Assembly (NCBI RefSeq): GCF_000759975.1
Contig: NZ_JNAM01000014.1
Location: forward strand, 1-64,000
Length of the DNA stretch: 64,000 bases
Reading direction: 5' to 3'
Source of the DNA: Prochlorococcus marinus str. MIT 9302
GTDB taxonomy: Bacteria > Cyanobacteriota > Cyanobacteriia > PCC-6307 > Cyanobiaceae
The position numbers were made by a program, and so were the translations under genes. The notes beneath the pieces are model-generated. The model searched no databases, was not told the origin of the DNA, and saw only the letters and a program-made list of their open reading frames with translations. Below are positions 27,028-37,813 of this stretch, piece by piece. The stretch's first letter is position 1; each line of letters opens with the position of its first letter.

Positions 27028-27636
27028 TTAAAATTTTAAATAGGGTAAATTATTAAATTTATTTTCAATTAGATTTTCATTCTCAAGTAGTGTTGAAGTT
27101 GCATCCCATTCTCCTGATAAAAACATTTTTCTTGAGCTTTCCTTGATCTCAAGATTAAAATTTAAATCTTTTGATTTTGCTAAGGAATTTTTGATTCCAA
27201 TTTCTAAGAATAAACTCTTGTTATCGGTATATTTTTGAATATCTTGTATTGATTTTTTAGGAAGTGTGAAACATGGAATTCCAATTGCAATACAATTGCT
27301 ATAAAAAATTTCTGCAAAACTCTCACCTATTATTGCTTTTATACCCCATCTCATAAGTGCTTGGGGAGCATGTTCTCTGCTGGAACCACATCCAAAATTG
27401 CTATTAACAATTAATATTGAAGCATTTTTGTTTTCCTCTAAATCGAAAGGATGCTGTCCCTTTAATGTTTCTCTATCGTCTTCAAATACAGATTTTCCCA
27501 ATGAATCAAAATTAACACACTTCAAGAAACGTGCGGGAATTATTCGATCCGTATCAATATCGTTACCTATCAATGAGATGCATTGCCCAACTATTTGCGT
27601 AATTTTTCCAAATGGTGGGGTGAATTCTGATTTCAT
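27028..27636 (-). CDS. leuD: 3-isopropylmalate dehydratase small subunit
   Basis: The 202-residue subunit pairs with LeuC to isomerise 2- to 3-isopropylmalate in leucine synthesis. Signature blocks are [11 protein letters not shown] and the swivel-loop motif [11 protein letters not shown]. Its start overlaps the leuC stop by 4 bp (ATGA-type), so translation of the two subunits is likely coupled. Confidence 0.96.
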   Translation of the reverse strand: MKSEFTPPFGKITQIVGQCISLIGNDIDTDRIIPARFLKCVNFDSLGKSVFEDDRETLKGQHPFDLEENKNASILIVNSNFGCGSSREHAPQALMRWGIKAIIGESFAEIFYSNCIAIGIPCFTLPKKSIQDIQKYTDNKSLFLEIGIKNSLAKSKDLNFNLEIKESSRKMFLSGEWDATSTLLENENLIENKFNNLPYLKF

Positions 27637-29042
27637 ATGTTTATAAATTCTCGAACGTCACTTACTTTGCCATTAATTGCAGCAGCAGCAACCATTGCTG
27701 GACTCATAAGCAGTGTTCTTCCGCTTGGAGATCCTTGTCTGCCTTTGAAATTTCTATTGCTAGAACTAGCACTTACTTGATTACCTATTAGCTTATCTGA
27801 ATTCATTGCTAAACACATAGAGCAGCCTGGCTCTCTCCATTGAAATCCAGAATCTTTAAAGATCTCATCAAGACCTTCTTTTTTTGCTTCTGTGGCCACT
27901 TTCTCTGAACCTGGGACTACAAATGCTTTTACTTTTTCAGATACTTTTTTGTCTTTCAATACTTTAGCTGCAACTCTTAAGTCACTAATTCTCCCATTTG
28001 TGCAACTGCCTATGAAACAAACATCTACTGGAGTATCTTTTATTGATTGTCCTGGTTTGAAACCCATATATTCATAAGCCTCTTCAGCAATAAATTGGTC
28101 ATTTGGTGACAAGTCAGCTAATTGAGGAATCTGTTGATTGATTCCTAAACTTTGACCGGGAGTAATCCCCCAGGTTACAGTTGGTTCTACTTTTGAAGCA
28201 TCTAATTTAATTACATCATCATAAATAGAATTTTCATCGCTTTTTAATGATTTCCACCATAAGAGCGCTTTATCCCAATTTTCATTTTTTGGAGCATATA
28301 ATTTATTTTTAATGTAGCTAAAGGTCTTTTCATCAGGGTTTATATAGCCGCATCTCGCTCCCCCTTCAATAGACATATTGCATATTGTCATCCTTTCTTC
28401 CATTGATAATTCATCGATCGCAGGGCCTGCGAATTCATAAGCAAAACCTACTCCAGCCTTTACACCAAGTTTATTAATAATGTGAAGCACTAAATCCTTA
28501 GCGTAAACGCCGCTAGATAATTTATTGTCACACCAAATCTGTCTTACCTTCAGTTTGTTCATGGCTATGGTTTGGGTAGCAAGAACATCTCTTACTTGGC
28601 TAGTTCCTATTCCAAAGGCAATTGAACCAAAAGCCCCATGGGTTGAAGTGTGTGAATCGCCACAAGCGATAGTCATCCCAGGCTGCGTTAGCCCCAATTC
28701 TGGAGCTACTACATGCACTATCCCTTGATTGCCACTACCAATATTAAAAAAATTTATTTTATGTTGTAAGCAGTTCCTTTCTAGTGTGTCAATCATTTGT
28801 TCTGCAAGATTATCTTTGAAAGGTCTGCTTTGATTATCTGTTGGGACAATATGATCAACCGTGGCGACTGTTCTGCTAGGAAATTTTACTTTTAAGTTTT
28901 TGTCTTTTAAAGCACCAAATGCTTGAGGACTTGTCACTTCATGAATGAGGTGAAGACCAATAAAAATTTGATCTGAGCCTCCAGGGAGACTTGAAACTTT
29001 GTGTAAATCCCAAACTTTATCAAATAAGGTATCTTGACTCAA
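27633..29042 (-). CDS. leuC: 3-isopropylmalate dehydratase large subunit
   Basis: The 469-residue aconitase-family subunit carries a [4Fe-4S] cluster. The cluster cysteines are visible in Ile-Gly-Ser-Cys-Thr-Asn-Gly-Arg and Pro-Gly-Cys-Ser-Met-Cys-Leu-Ala. Early blocks include [10 protein letters not shown] and [10 protein letters not shown]. Length is normal. It lies 15 bp after cinA on the minus strand, in a unit glyA-cinA-leuC-leuD. Confidence 0.97.
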   Translation of the reverse strand: MSQDTLFDKVWDLHKVSSLPGGSDQIFIGLHLIHEVTSPQAFGALKDKNLKVKFPSRTVATVDHIVPTDNQSRPFKDNLAEQMIDTLERNCLQHKINFFNIGSGNQGIVHVVAPELGLTQPGMTIACGDSHTSTHGAFGSIAFGIGTSQVRDVLATQTIAMNKLKVRQIWCDNKLSSGVYAKDLVLHIINKLGVKAGVGFAYEFAGPAIDELSMEERMTICNMSIEGGARCGYINPDEKTFSYIKNKLYAPKNENWDKALLWWKSLKSDENSIYDDVIKLDASKVEPTVTWGITPGQSLGINQQIPQLADLSPNDQFIAEEAYEYMGFKPGQSIKDTPVDVCFIGSCTNGRISDLRVAAKVLKDKKVSEKVKAFVVPGSEKVATEAKKEGLDEIFKDSGFQWREPGCSMCLAMNSDKLIGNQVSASSSNRNFKGRQGSPSGRTLLMSPAMVAAAAINGKVSDVREFINI

Positions 29043-29057
29043 TTTGTAAAAAAGTTA

Positions 29058-30356
29058 CTAACTCTTAGATAATAGGATTAATCTGAGGCTGTTTAAACAC
29101 AGATTTACACTTAGTGTTTGAATCTCTGTTCTGTTTCTGGTTGAGTTAAATATTTTTTTGATATTAGTAATATGATTATTTGGTCCTGAAATCGAAATAT
29201 GAACTAATCCAACAGGCTTTTCTTTACATCCTCCATTAGGACCAGCTATTCCACTAATAGCTATGGACCAATCTGCTCCTAATTTCTTCTTGACATTAAT
29301 TGCCATAGCCTCACAAACTTCTTTAGAAACAGCTCCATATTTTTTAAGTTTATCTTCCGAAATATTTAATAATGAGTTTTTCAGGTCATTACTATAGGAA
29401 ACAATACTACCTTGAAAAACTTGAGATGAGCCTGATATGGATGTGATTGATGAAGATAGTAGACCTCCTGTACAGGATTCAGCAAAAACGATAGTTTCCT
29501 TTCTTTTGGCTAATTTTTTTATTAAAACGCTAGGAAGAGTATCATCATTTTCTCCAAAAATAAATTTCGAAAACTCATTTTTTATTTTTTCTTTTACAGG
29601 TTTAATTAATTTATTTGCCTCTAATTCACTCTTGGCTTTAGCTGTAATTCTGAGTTTAACTTCCCCTAAGTTTGCATATGGCGCAACAGTAGGGTTTTTA
29701 AGGTTTAAAAGATCGTTAATTCTCTCTGCGACGTGTGATTCTCCAATGCCTGAGAATTTTAGAGTATTTGAAAGGAAGGAATAACCATCTGAGAATTTGT
29801 TTTGAATGTAATCTACTGCAGTCTCTTCCCACATAGTTTTCATTTCACTAGGTACTCCAGGGAAAGTAAGAATAGTAAAACCTTTGATTGGTTCCCATAT
29901 CATTCCTGGGGCAGTACCCCTAGGGTTATTAATTATTTGCGCATTTTTTGGGAATAAACATTGTTTCCGTAAGCTAGAAGAATTATCTTGCAGCTTTGAA
30001 TTTGAAAGTTTTTGTTTGATTTCATCCCATAAGTAAGTTCTCTCATAGAGAGACACATTGAAAGACTTGGCTATTGCTTTAGTAGTTAAGTCATCTGGAG
30101 TGGGTCCTAATCCACCTGTTGTAATAAGAAGATTACTTCTTTGAGATATTTCTTGAATTACTTTTATTATTCGATCAAAATTATCTCCTATAGTTGATTG
30201 CCTAAAGTGATTTAAGCCTAATTGAGATAATTGCTCAGAAATCCATTGAGCATTTGTATTTACAATATTTCCTAAAAGTAATTCTGTTCCTATAGATAGA
30301 ATTTCAACTTCCTTGGAAGAAGGATTATTTAATTGATGGTTCAAGTTTGCCTTCAT
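29058..30356 (-). CDS. cinA: CinA-like protein (nicotinamide-nucleotide amidohydrolase family)
   Basis: The 432-residue protein has both CinA domains: an N-terminal MoaB/MogA-like domain with [10 protein letters not shown] and [11 protein letters not shown], and a C-terminal amidohydrolase domain with Ala-Glu-Ser-Cys-Thr-Gly-Gly-Leu and Gly-Ile-Ala-Gly-Pro-Asn-Gly-Gly. The family recycles pyridine nucleotides by removing the amide of NMN, and in some bacteria is tied to competence. The ATG at 30356 lies inside glyA, giving a 32-bp same-strand overlap; later starts would cut conserved sequence. Confidence 0.92.
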   Translation of the reverse strand: MKANLNHQLNNPSSKEVEILSIGTELLLGNIVNTNAQWISEQLSQLGLNHFRQSTIGDNFDRIIKVIQEISQRSNLLITTGGLGPTPDDLTTKAIAKSFNVSLYERTYLWDEIKQKLSNSKLQDNSSSLRKQCLFPKNAQIINNPRGTAPGMIWEPIKGFTILTFPGVPSEMKTMWEETAVDYIQNKFSDGYSFLSNTLKFSGIGESHVAERINDLLNLKNPTVAPYANLGEVKLRITAKAKSELEANKLIKPVKEKIKNEFSKFIFGENDDTLPSVLIKKLAKRKETIVFAESCTGGLLSSSITSISGSSQVFQGSIVSYSNDLKNSLLNISEDKLKKYGAVSKEVCEAMAINVKKKLGADWSIAISGIAGPNGGCKEKPVGLVHISISGPNNHITNIKKIFNSTRNRTEIQTLSVNLCLNSLRLILLSKS

Positions 30357-31596
30357 AAAGAGGAAAACGATTACATAAGGCTAATACTCTTTCTTTACAT
30401 TGACTTTCAATTGGTGAATCACTTGGATTAAGTAATCTATCAGCAATAATTTCCCCAACTTCAGCAAAAGCACTATCGTTAAAGCCTCTGGTAGTTAAAG
30501 CAGCAGTACCCAATCTTAGTCCACTTGTCACAAAAGGTGATTCAGGATCAAATGGGACAGTATTTTTATTAGCTGTGATATTCACTTCGCTTACTAGTAA
30601 ATCGGCAATTTTACCAGTCATATTAATACTTCTTAAATCGAGTAAAACAATATGATTATCAGTGCCTCCACTAACAATATCAATACCCCTACTTATTAAA
30701 GTTGAAGCTAGAACTTTGGCATTTTTTATTACTTGTTGGGAATAATTAACGAAATCGGGTTCTAAAGCTTCTCCAAATGCAACTGCTTTAGCGGCAATAA
30801 TATGTTCTAGAGGACCACCCTGAGTTCCTGGGAAAACAGATTTATCAAATTTCTTTCCAAATTCTGCATCTTTACATAAGATAAGTCCACCTCTAGGCCC
30901 TCTCAATGTCTTATGAGTAGTTGTAGTTACTACATCACAATATGGTAATGGATTTGGGTGAAGTTTACTTGCTACTAGCCCCGCGATGTGTGCAATGTCC
31001 GCCATTAAGAATGCACCAACTTCATCTGCAATATTTCTAAATGATTCAAAATCAATTGTTCTTGGATAAGCAGAATATCCGCATATGATTAATTTTGGTT
31101 TTGTTTCTAATGCTATATCTCTTATTTCATCAAAATTCAGCTCACTAGTTTCTTTATTTACACCATAGTGAACTGCATTGAACCACTTACCACTCATATT
31201 GACTGGAGATCCATGAGTAAGGTGCCCGCCGTGAGATAAATCCATTCCCATGATTGTGTCGCCAGGTTTAAGAAGACTTAAGAAAACGGCAGCATTTGCC
31301 TGAGCCCCACTGTGAGGTTGAACATTAGCCCAATTTGCATTAAATAATTTTTTCGCTCTCTGAATAGCTAATTCTTCTATTTCATCAACAAATTCACATC
31401 CCCCGTAATATCTTTTTTGAGGTAATCCTTCCGCGTATTTATTAGTAAGGACAGATCCTTGAGCCTGCATGACAGCAATTGATGCAAAATTCTCACTTGC
31501 TATTAATTCAAGGTGAGTTTCCTGTCTATTTTTTTCGGAGTTAATAAAATTGGATATTACTGGATCACTTTCTTTAAGATTTTGAAGAATATTCAT
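30325..31596 (-). CDS. glyA: Serine hydroxymethyltransferase
   Basis: The 423-residue PLP enzyme converts serine and tetrahydrofolate to glycine and methylene-tetrahydrofolate, the one-carbon donor used by ThyX and purine enzymes. The PLP Lys is in [14 protein letters not shown]. Also visible are [13 protein letters not shown] and Asp-Ile-Ala-His-Ile-Ala-Gly-Leu-Val. Length is normal. Its end overlaps cinA by 32 bp, and tRNA-Arg lies 78 bp upstream on the same strand. Confidence 0.98.
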   Translation of the reverse strand: MNILQNLKESDPVISNFINSEKNRQETHLELIASENFASIAVMQAQGSVLTNKYAEGLPQKRYYGGCEFVDEIEELAIQRAKKLFNANWANVQPHSGAQANAAVFLSLLKPGDTIMGMDLSHGGHLTHGSPVNMSGKWFNAVHYGVNKETSELNFDEIRDIALETKPKLIICGYSAYPRTIDFESFRNIADEVGAFLMADIAHIAGLVASKLHPNPLPYCDVVTTTTHKTLRGPRGGLILCKDAEFGKKFDKSVFPGTQGGPLEHIIAAKAVAFGEALEPDFVNYSQQVIKNAKVLASTLISRGIDIVSGGTDNHIVLLDLRSINMTGKIADLLVSEVNITANKNTVPFDPESPFVTSGLRLGTAALTTRGFNDSAFAEVGEIIADRLLNPSDSPIESQCKERVLALCNRFPLYEGKLEPSIK

Positions 31597-31674
31597 TAAA
31601 TTTGATAAGTAATACTAACTAATATAGACGATATTTATTAGAAAAATATAAAAAGAATATTTCATAATTTTAAA

Positions 31675-31748
31675 CGCGCCTGGAGAGATTCGAACTCCCG
31701 ACACCCTGATCCGTAGTCAGGTGCTCTAATCCACTGAGCTACAGGCGC
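31675..31748 (-). tRNA. tRNA-Arg (ACG anticodon)
   Basis: A 74-nt minus-strand tRNA with acceptor GCGCCTG pairing CAGGCGC and discriminator G. The anticodon stem CCTGA/TCAGG encloses CTACGGA, giving ACG, which is read as ICG after deamination and decodes CGN. The T arm holds the usual GTTCGAATC. CCA is not encoded. Confidence 0.95.
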
Positions 31749-31833
31749 ATAATTTGTAATATCTCTGTTTCAGGGTATCTTAGTCAACTAGATTTCAGGT
31801 AAAATATCTATTATTAACAATTTAATTATTAAT

Positions 31834-32085
31834 ATGCCCATAAAGTGGTACGGAAACGGCGATTTAGAAGATCCGACATACAAGCATTTTTCTCGAATAG
31901 TAAATTTTGTGATTCACTGCATGATATTCACTTCGGTTGTAAGTGGTACTTGGCTTTTAAAAGAAATTAAATATGAAATAGCTTTTTTTAATAATTTTGC
32001 TATTTTCTGGTCAATTATTTTAGCTTCCCACTTACTTTTTGTAATTATAAAAAAACCCAGAGATTTAGAAAAACAATCAACTTAA
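31834..32085 (+). CDS. Small two-helix membrane protein, function unknown
   Basis: The 83-residue protein has a charged N-terminus (Lys-Trp-Tyr-Gly-Asn-Gly-Asp-Leu-Glu-Asp-Pro-Thr-Tyr) and two hydrophobic segments at about 23-41 and 50-71, with a short charged tail. It looks like a small cyanobacterial inner- or thylakoid-membrane protein. I cannot assign a family name. It is 14 bp before the DUF3181 gene on the same strand. Confidence 0.65.
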   Translation: MPIKWYGNGDLEDPTYKHFSRIVNFVIHCMIFTSVVSGTWLLKEIKYEIAFFNNFAIFWSIILASHLLFVIIKKPRDLEKQST

Positions 32086-32099
32086 ATCAATTTTTATTT

Positions 32100-32390
32100 A
32101 TGGACTCTCAGATAAGCATAAGTGATCTAGAAAATAGTATTTCAGAAAAGGTTTATATAAAAATAGAAAAGTGGAATTTATATCTTGGAGATGCTGGCCT
32201 AGCTAGAAATCTTGCTATTGAATGTATAAGCAATAAAGATCAAGGCACATTAGAGGCTGCAAAAATAAGTTTGAAAGCAATTAATGTAAAAGTAGGAGAT
32301 GGACTTAAAAGTATTCCACTTATTAATTTCATAACTTCCGCACAAATTCTTGAATTAGAGGAGATTTTGGAAAGTTTTTTTAATAACTAA
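32100..32390 (+). CDS. DUF3181 family protein
   Basis: This 96-residue protein has no membrane segment. The Glu-Lys-Trp-Asn-Leu-Tyr-Leu-Gly-Asp-Ala-Gly-Leu-Ala block, followed by a helix-rich tail ending in Leu-Glu-Glu-Ile-Leu-Glu-Ser-Phe-Phe, matches my memory of cyanobacterial DUF3181. Function unknown. It overlaps the end of the convergent murJ gene by 4 bp. Confidence 0.65.
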   Translation: MDSQISISDLENSISEKVYIKIEKWNLYLGDAGLARNLAIECISNKDQGTLEAAKISLKAINVKVGDGLKSIPLINFITSAQILELEEILESFFNN

Positions 32391-33970
32391 ATCTTTTTTT
32401 GATAAATTTTAAAATTATTTACGTGCAAACATTTTGTAAGTAAAAAATAAATTACAAAAAAAGTTAGAGATCCAAATATTAATAATAAAAATCCTCCAAA
32501 ATCTGAATTAAAGGAATTCTTAGTTTTGAAAATAGTCAAACAAAGTGTACTATCTAAAAATGATGCTAATGACATCAGAGTAATTTTTTTCAATAAATCT
32601 AAGTTAGGCAAATGGATATCTTCATTTCGCAGATTTAAAGAAAGCAAAATACAAACTATAAAGTTTACTATTACTGAAGATAAGATTATTCCTACAACTC
32701 CAAAATTATATGGTGAAAGATTTCCAAAGTTCTTAATTGGTGCACCAATTAAAAACCAATCAAAAAAGATGTTAAATATTATCCCTGCAAATGACAACTT
32801 AAAAGGAAATTTTGTTTTTTCTATTGAATAGTAAGTTCTTACTAATAAATCTCTGTAAAGATAAAAAGGTATGCCAAATCCATAAGCAATTAATATATTC
32901 TTCACTTTTAAGGTAGCTGAATAATCAAAGACTCCTCTTTGAAACATTAATTGAACAATTTGGTTGTTGAAGGTTATGAAAAATCCAGTTAAAAAAATAG
33001 TTGTCAAGAAACAGTGCTCTATTCCAGAGATTAATTTTTTTTGGAATCCTCTGGAGTCTTTATAACTTCTTAATTTAGAAAATTTTGGAAGTAATGGCAG
33101 AATTAAAGAGTTGGATAATATGCCTAATGGGGCTTGTATAAGAAAATTTCCGTAAGCTAGTCCAGATGCTGCTCCTTGAAAACTGGAAGCAAAAAACATA
33201 TCAATAAAAACATTAATTTGACTTAGACCTGATGAGATAGATGCTGGAAAAATTAGTTTGAAAATTCTTCTCTCTTCATCTTTAAACAATTGGAAAGTTG
33301 ACTCTAATCTCAAGAGACCGATTTTATTTATTTCCCATATTTGAACAACAAACTGAATAAAAGTTCCTGTCAAAGTTGCAAAAGCTAGTAATCCCGAATA
33401 AGTGAGGAAATTTGAAGATGAATTTTCTTGGTTGAATATCCAACTAAATAGAATAAAAAGAATTGTAGTTATGCTTGTTATTGCTGGGCTGATACTTGAT
33501 AAAAAGAATTTTCTTTGGGAATTTAAGGCGCCAAAGCTTAAACCTATAAAGCCAGATAATGGTATACAAGGTGTAAGTATTCTTAATTGGTAAGTGGCAA
33601 TAGATTTAGCTTCGTAACTTAAATTGGGGGCTAATAAATCAATTAATAAATTGGAATTAAAGTAAATCAATATAGCTAAACTGCATAATACTATTGAAAG
33701 TTTTATGCTTACTTGAGTAAGAACAATCCCTCCACTTTTTTTGTTAAGAGGAGTTAAAACTGCTACTACTGCATTATGTAAAGGGCCATTAATTCCTCCA
33801 ATAATTATTAGCAAAAAACCAGGGATTATATAGGCATAATTAAATGCGTCGTAAGTTACCCCAACCCCAAAAGCAGCAGCTATAAATATTTGTCTTATAC
33901 ATCCCGCTAATTTACTAAGACTAGTACCAAATGAAATTGAAAAAACATTATTTTTAAAAAATGAATGCAT
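32387..33970 (-). CDS. murJ: Lipid II flippase MurJ
   Basis: The 527-residue polytopic membrane protein has about 14 hydrophobic segments and the MviN-family N-terminus Ser-Lys-Leu-Ala-Gly-Cys-Ile-Arg-Gln-Ile-Phe-Ile-Ala-Ala-Ala-Phe-Gly. The Phe-Gln-Arg-Gly-Val-Phe-Asp motif and Ala-Tyr-Gly-Phe-Gly-Ile-Pro-Phe-Tyr are typical. It moves lipid II across the cytoplasmic membrane for peptidoglycan synthesis. It is divergent from sfsA with about 70 bp between. Confidence 0.93.
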   Translation of the reverse strand: MHSFFKNNVFSISFGTSLSKLAGCIRQIFIAAAFGVGVTYDAFNYAYIIPGFLLIIIGGINGPLHNAVVAVLTPLNKKSGGIVLTQVSIKLSIVLCSLAILIYFNSNLLIDLLAPNLSYEAKSIATYQLRILTPCIPLSGFIGLSFGALNSQRKFFLSSISPAITSITTILFILFSWIFNQENSSSNFLTYSGLLAFATLTGTFIQFVVQIWEINKIGLLRLESTFQLFKDEERRIFKLIFPASISSGLSQINVFIDMFFASSFQGAASGLAYGNFLIQAPLGILSNSLILPLLPKFSKLRSYKDSRGFQKKLISGIEHCFLTTIFLTGFFITFNNQIVQLMFQRGVFDYSATLKVKNILIAYGFGIPFYLYRDLLVRTYYSIEKTKFPFKLSFAGIIFNIFFDWFLIGAPIKNFGNLSPYNFGVVGIILSSVIVNFIVCILLSLNLRNEDIHLPNLDLLKKITLMSLASFLDSTLCLTIFKTKNSFNSDFGGFLLLIFGSLTFFVIYFLLTKCLHVNNFKIYQKKI

Positions 33971-34042
33971 TTGGCTTTATCAAAAATTTTTCAATAAGAT
34001 TAAGTTTCAATTATATTTGATTTTTAAATAACGACATATTTT

Positions 34043-34783
34043 ATGAATGATCGGATAATTGAATTTGATTCATTAATTGAAGGGGTTTTAATTAATAGAT
34101 ATAAAAGGTTTCTTGCTGATATTGAATTAGAAACTGGAGAGGTAGTTACTGCTCATTGTGCTAATACAGGACCAATGAAAGGACTTTTGACCGAGGGAGC
34201 AAAAGTAAGAATAAGTGTTTCCCCTTCTCCTAAAAGAAAATTACCTTTTACTTGGGAACAGATATGTGTTGTAGATGCAAAAAATGAGGAGGTTTGGGTT
34301 GGAATTAATACTCTATTCGCAAATAAGTTGATCAAAAAGGTTATTGAGAAAAATTTGTTAAACGAAATAATTGGAGAAATAGAGACAATTAAATCTGAAG
34401 TACCTTATGGAAAAGATAAAAAAAGCAGAATTGACTTTTTTTTAACTCCAAAATCTTCAAATCCTGATAAACGTAACATTTACATAGAGGTTAAAAATAC
34501 GACCTGGATGAAAGGAAATGTAGCTCTATTCCCAGATACAGTAACGAAAAGAGGCCAAAAACACCTTATAGAATTAAAGGAATTAATTCCTGAAAGTAAA
34601 AGCATTTTAGTACTTTGTATTACGAGAAAAGACGCTTGTTTCTTTTCACCTGGAGATGATGCAGATCCCTTATATGGCAATCTTTTTAGAGAATCTTTTA
34701 GTGCAGGAATGATACCAATCCCATGCTCGTTTGAATTTCACAAAGACCACGTAACATGGAATGGAATTAAACCTTTAAAATAA
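34043..34783 (+). CDS. sfsA: SfsA family protein (DNA/sugar-fermentation stimulation protein)
   Basis: The 246-residue protein begins [14 protein letters not shown] and has the family block His-Cys-Ala-Asn-Thr-Gly-Pro-Met. A nuclease-like Arg-Ile-Asp-Phe-Phe-Leu...Tyr-Ile-Glu-Val-Lys-Asn-Thr-Thr motif follows. The C-terminal half ends Asp-Ala-Asp-Pro-Leu-Tyr-Gly. In E. coli it was named for an effect on maltose genes; the (D/E)-x-K core suggests a nuclease-like fold and its real role is unclear. amt1 follows after a 179-bp regulatory spacer. Confidence 0.93.
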   Translation: MNDRIIEFDSLIEGVLINRYKRFLADIELETGEVVTAHCANTGPMKGLLTEGAKVRISVSPSPKRKLPFTWEQICVVDAKNEEVWVGINTLFANKLIKKVIEKNLLNEIIGEIETIKSEVPYGKDKKSRIDFFLTPKSSNPDKRNIYIEVKNTTWMKGNVALFPDTVTKRGQKHLIELKELIPESKSILVLCITRKDACFFSPGDDADPLYGNLFRESFSAGMIPIPCSFEFHKDHVTWNGIKPLK

Positions 34784-34865
34784 ATTAAAAAATTGATACT
34801 TTGATATTTATAAAAAAAATTTTTTAATTTAACAAATATAATTTTAGGATGCAACTATAAAATTG

Positions 34866-34879
34866 GTAGCAACGACTAC
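34866..34879 (+). promoter_or_regulatory. NtcA binding site upstream of amt1
   Basis: A perfect GTA-N8-TAC is present 83 bp before the amt1 start. NtcA activates ammonium transporters under nitrogen stress, and ntcA itself is in this window. A well-spaced TAN3T -10 box is not clear; TAAGTT at 34890 is the nearest match. Confidence 0.7.
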
Positions 34880-34926
34880 TAGACACTAATAAGTTTTTTG
34901 AGCAAAATTGAATATGAAAGGAAACA

Positions 34927-34945
34927 GCAAAAACTGTTTTTTTGC
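34927..34945 (+). promoter_or_regulatory. Hairpin in the amt1 leader
   Basis: GCAAAAA and TTTTTGC form a 7-bp stem with a 5-nt loop, ending 17 bp before the amt1 ATG, with a nine-T run between. It resembles an attenuator but the T run does not directly follow the stem. Confidence 0.35.
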
Positions 34946-34962
34946 AGATCTAATTTTTTTTT

Positions 34963-36423
34963 ATGACCACTGCTTTGCAAACGCCTCAAAGGCGCTCTAG
35001 GTCCAGATTACAAGATGCAAGTCTTGTTAATGGACCTATGCTCCTTTTGAGGAGCATTCGAGGATTTAGTTCAAACCGCTCCATGTTGTGGCTTGCAACT
35101 GTTCCTTTAGCTTTGTTTGGTTTAGGTATTTTTAATCTTTCAGCTCACGCAGCTGATTTACCTGAGTTGAATGCAGCTTTTCTTGCTAACAATTTATGGC
35201 TTTTGATCGCTACTATCCTAGTGATCTTTATGAACGCTGGTTTCGCTATGGTTGAGGCAGGTATGTGCCGTTCTAAGAACGCAGTAAACATCCTTGCTAA
35301 AAACCTATTCGTATTTGCTTTAGCTGTAACCGCATATTGGGTTATCGGTTATAAGCTTATGTATGGAGATAGCGTAGCTGGCGGATGGCTATATTTTGGA
35401 GGCCTATTTTTTGATCCGACTGTAACTGCGGATATGGTTACTGATGGGGCATTAGTTCCAACTGTAGACTTCTTATTCCAGTCTGCTTTCGCAGGAACTG
35501 CAGCAACAATTGTTTCAGGACTTGTTGCTGAAAGAGTTAAATTTGGTGAATTTGTTGTTTTTGCAATTGTTTTAACAGCATTCATTTATCCTATTGCTGG
35601 AAGTTGGCAATGGAATGGTGGTTGGCTCTCAGAACTTGGATTTATTGATTTTGCTGGTTCTTCAATTGTTCACTCAGTTGGAGCTTGGGCAGGTTTAGTA
35701 GGAGCTATGCTTCTTGGGCCAAGAATCGGTAAATACTCTGACGGAAAACCACAAGCCATGCCTGGCCATAATATGGCTATTGCTACATTAGGAGCTTTAG
35801 TTCTATGGATAGGTTGGTATGGATTTAATCCTGGTTCTCAACTTGCTATGGATGAATGGGTTCCCTATGTTGCAGTAACAACTACTCTTGCAGCTGCAGC
35901 TGGTGCTATTGGAGCAACTATTGTTTCCACTTTAACTTCAGGAAAGCCTGATCTTACAATGATCATTAATGGTATTCTTGCTGGTTTGGTAAGTATTACT
36001 GCAGGTTGTGGTGACATGACTCTTGTAGGCGCTTGGTTTGCTGGACTTGTTGGCGGTATTATCGTTGTATTCTCTGTTGCAGCTCTTGATGCCGCTGAGA
36101 TCGATGATCCTGTAGGCGCATTCTCTGTTCACGGAGTTTGTGGTGTATGGGGTACCGTTGTTATTGGTTTATGGGGAACAAGTGTTCAAGGCGATGGAGC
36201 AGGTATTGGTTTGTTTAATGGTGGTGGTATTGAGCCACTTCTTATTCAAGCACTTGGTGCAGCAGCCTACGCTATCTGGACTCTTGTTACTTGTTGGATC
36301 GCTTGGTCTGTTATCGGAGGATTATTCGGAGGAATTCGTGTATCTGAAGAGGAAGAGACTCAAGGTCTAGATATAGGAGAGCATGGAATGGAAGCATATC
36401 CAGACTTTGCATCTGCTAAATAA
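34963..36423 (+). CDS. amt1: Ammonium transporter Amt1
   Basis: The 486-residue AMT/Rh-family channel has an N-terminal signal-like region ending Ser-Ala-His-Ala-Ala-Asp (about residues 40-65), then 11 membrane helices. Family blocks include Phe-Met-Asn-Ala-Gly-Phe-Ala-Met-Val-Glu-Ala-Gly-Met, Asp-Phe-Ala-Gly-Ser-Ser-Ile-Val-His, Trp-Tyr-Gly-Phe-Asn-Pro-Gly and His-Gly-Val-Cys-Gly-Val-Trp-Gly-Thr, with the two pore histidines. It takes up ammonium, the main nitrogen source for these cells. GC content and C-ending codons are higher than in neighbours, as for a strongly expressed gene. An NtcA site lies upstream and a strong terminator downstream. Confidence 0.97.
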   Translation: MTTALQTPQRRSRSRLQDASLVNGPMLLLRSIRGFSSNRSMLWLATVPLALFGLGIFNLSAHAADLPELNAAFLANNLWLLIATILVIFMNAGFAMVEAGMCRSKNAVNILAKNLFVFALAVTAYWVIGYKLMYGDSVAGGWLYFGGLFFDPTVTADMVTDGALVPTVDFLFQSAFAGTAATIVSGLVAERVKFGEFVVFAIVLTAFIYPIAGSWQWNGGWLSELGFIDFAGSSIVHSVGAWAGLVGAMLLGPRIGKYSDGKPQAMPGHNMAIATLGALVLWIGWYGFNPGSQLAMDEWVPYVAVTTTLAAAAGAIGATIVSTLTSGKPDLTMIINGILAGLVSITAGCGDMTLVGAWFAGLVGGIIVVFSVAALDAAEIDDPVGAFSVHGVCGVWGTVVIGLWGTSVQGDGAGIGLFNGGGIEPLLIQALGAAAYAIWTLVTCWIAWSVIGGLFGGIRVSEEEETQGLDIGEHGMEAYPDFASAK

Positions 36424-36444
36424 TCTAACTTAAACTGATTTTTA

Positions 36445-36477
36445 GAAACCTGACTTATGTCAGGTTTCTTTTTTTTT
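36445..36477 (+). terminator. Rho-independent terminator of amt1
   Basis: GAAACCTGAC and its exact complement GTCAGGTTTC enclose TTAT, followed directly by nine T. It starts 21 bp after the amt1 stop and is the clearest terminator in the window. Confidence 0.95.
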
Positions 36478-36512
36478 ACTAAAAATTATTTAAAATGTTG
36501 TAATATCTTAAA

Positions 36513-37709
36513 ATGGATACTCAAGCCTTTAGAAGATCCCTTCATCATTCTGCCAGATATAATCGAAGGGGTTTCGATTCTCCAACAAAAAGAGCTCAAG
36601 CTTTAGAAGAAGCTTATCAAAGTGATTTGATAAGTTCTATAAGAGATAATGATTTTACCTACACTAAAGGTAGACTAAAAATTAAATTGGCCAAAGCCTT
36701 TGGTTTTTGTTGGGGAGTTGAAAGAGCTGTAGCAATGGCTTATGAAACTAGAAGACATTACCCTAATGAGAATATTTGGATTACAAACGAAATAATTCAT
36801 AACCCTTCAGTTAATGATCATTTGAGAAAAATGAATGTAAAGTTCATTTCAGCTAAAAATGGAATTAAGGATTTCTCATTAGTTTCTAAAGGGGATGTAG
36901 TTATATTGCCTGCTTTTGGTGCTACTGTTCAAGAAATGAAACTCCTTCATGAGAAAGGATGCCATATTATAGATACAACTTGTCCTTGGGTTTCTAAAGT
37001 TTGGCATACTGTTGAGAAACATAAAAAACATGTTTTCACATCCATAATTCATGGAAAATTTAAGCATGAAGAGACGCTTGCTACAAGCTCATTTGCAGGT
37101 AAGTATTTAGTTGTACTTGATTTAGAAGAAGCAAATTATGTATCTGAATATATCATGGGCGGAGGAAACAGAAATGAGTTTATTAACAAATTTGCTAAAG
37201 CTTGTTCTGATGGATTTGACCCCGATAAAGATTTAGATAGAGTGGGAGTTGCTAACCAGACAACTATGCTTAAAAGCGAGACCGAAGAAATTGGAAAGAT
37301 TTTTGAAAGAACGATGTTAAAAAAATTCGGACCAGAAAAACTAAATAGTCACTTTTTAGCGTTTAATACAATTTGTGATGCGACTGAAGAAAGACAAGAG
37401 GCTATGTTTTCTTTGGTTGATGAAGACCTTGATATTCTTGTCGTTATAGGAGGCTTCAATTCTTCAAATACTACTCATTTACAAGAAATAGCAATTACTA
37501 AGAATATTTCTTCTTTTCACATAGATACGCCAGAAAGGATATCTGTTGAAGAAAACTCAATATTACATAAACCACTAGGATCAGATTTGGAACTGGAAAA
37601 TAATTTTTTACCTAGTGGAAATATTAATGTTGGAATCACATCAGGTGCATCTACACCTGATAAGGTTGTCGCGGATGTTATAGAAAAGTTGATTAATATT
37701 GCTTCCTGA
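36513..37709 (+). CDS. ispH: 4-hydroxy-3-methylbut-2-enyl diphosphate reductase
   Basis: The 398-residue iron-sulfur enzyme makes IPP and DMAPP in the last MEP-pathway step, feeding carotenoid, phytyl and quinone synthesis. The three cluster cysteines are in Phe-Gly-Phe-Cys-Trp-Gly-Val, Asp-Thr-Thr-Cys-Pro-Trp-Val and Asn-Thr-Ile-Cys-Asp-Ala-Thr. The extra N-terminal and internal sequence compared with the E. coli enzyme is normal for cyanobacterial and plastid IspH. It starts 35 bp after the amt1 terminator. Confidence 0.97.
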   Translation: MDTQAFRRSLHHSARYNRRGFDSPTKRAQALEEAYQSDLISSIRDNDFTYTKGRLKIKLAKAFGFCWGVERAVAMAYETRRHYPNENIWITNEIIHNPSVNDHLRKMNVKFISAKNGIKDFSLVSKGDVVILPAFGATVQEMKLLHEKGCHIIDTTCPWVSKVWHTVEKHKKHVFTSIIHGKFKHEETLATSSFAGKYLVVLDLEEANYVSEYIMGGGNRNEFINKFAKACSDGFDPDKDLDRVGVANQTTMLKSETEEIGKIFERTMLKKFGPEKLNSHFLAFNTICDATEERQEAMFSLVDEDLDILVVIGGFNSSNTTHLQEIAITKNISSFHIDTPERISVEENSILHKPLGSDLELENNFLPSGNINVGITSGASTPDKVVADVIEKLINIAS

Positions 37710-37813
37710 ATTTGCAATGTTATCTATAAATTTGCTTAGTTTTTTTAATTTATTAATCATATTTTTCCAAAAGATCTACTTTATTAACTAGAATAATTAA
37801 AAAATTTTGAAGT

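Noticed and set aside
36140-36370. Second reading frame inside amt1
   Set aside because: It is a shifted frame of a well-supported ammonium transporter and has no independent support.
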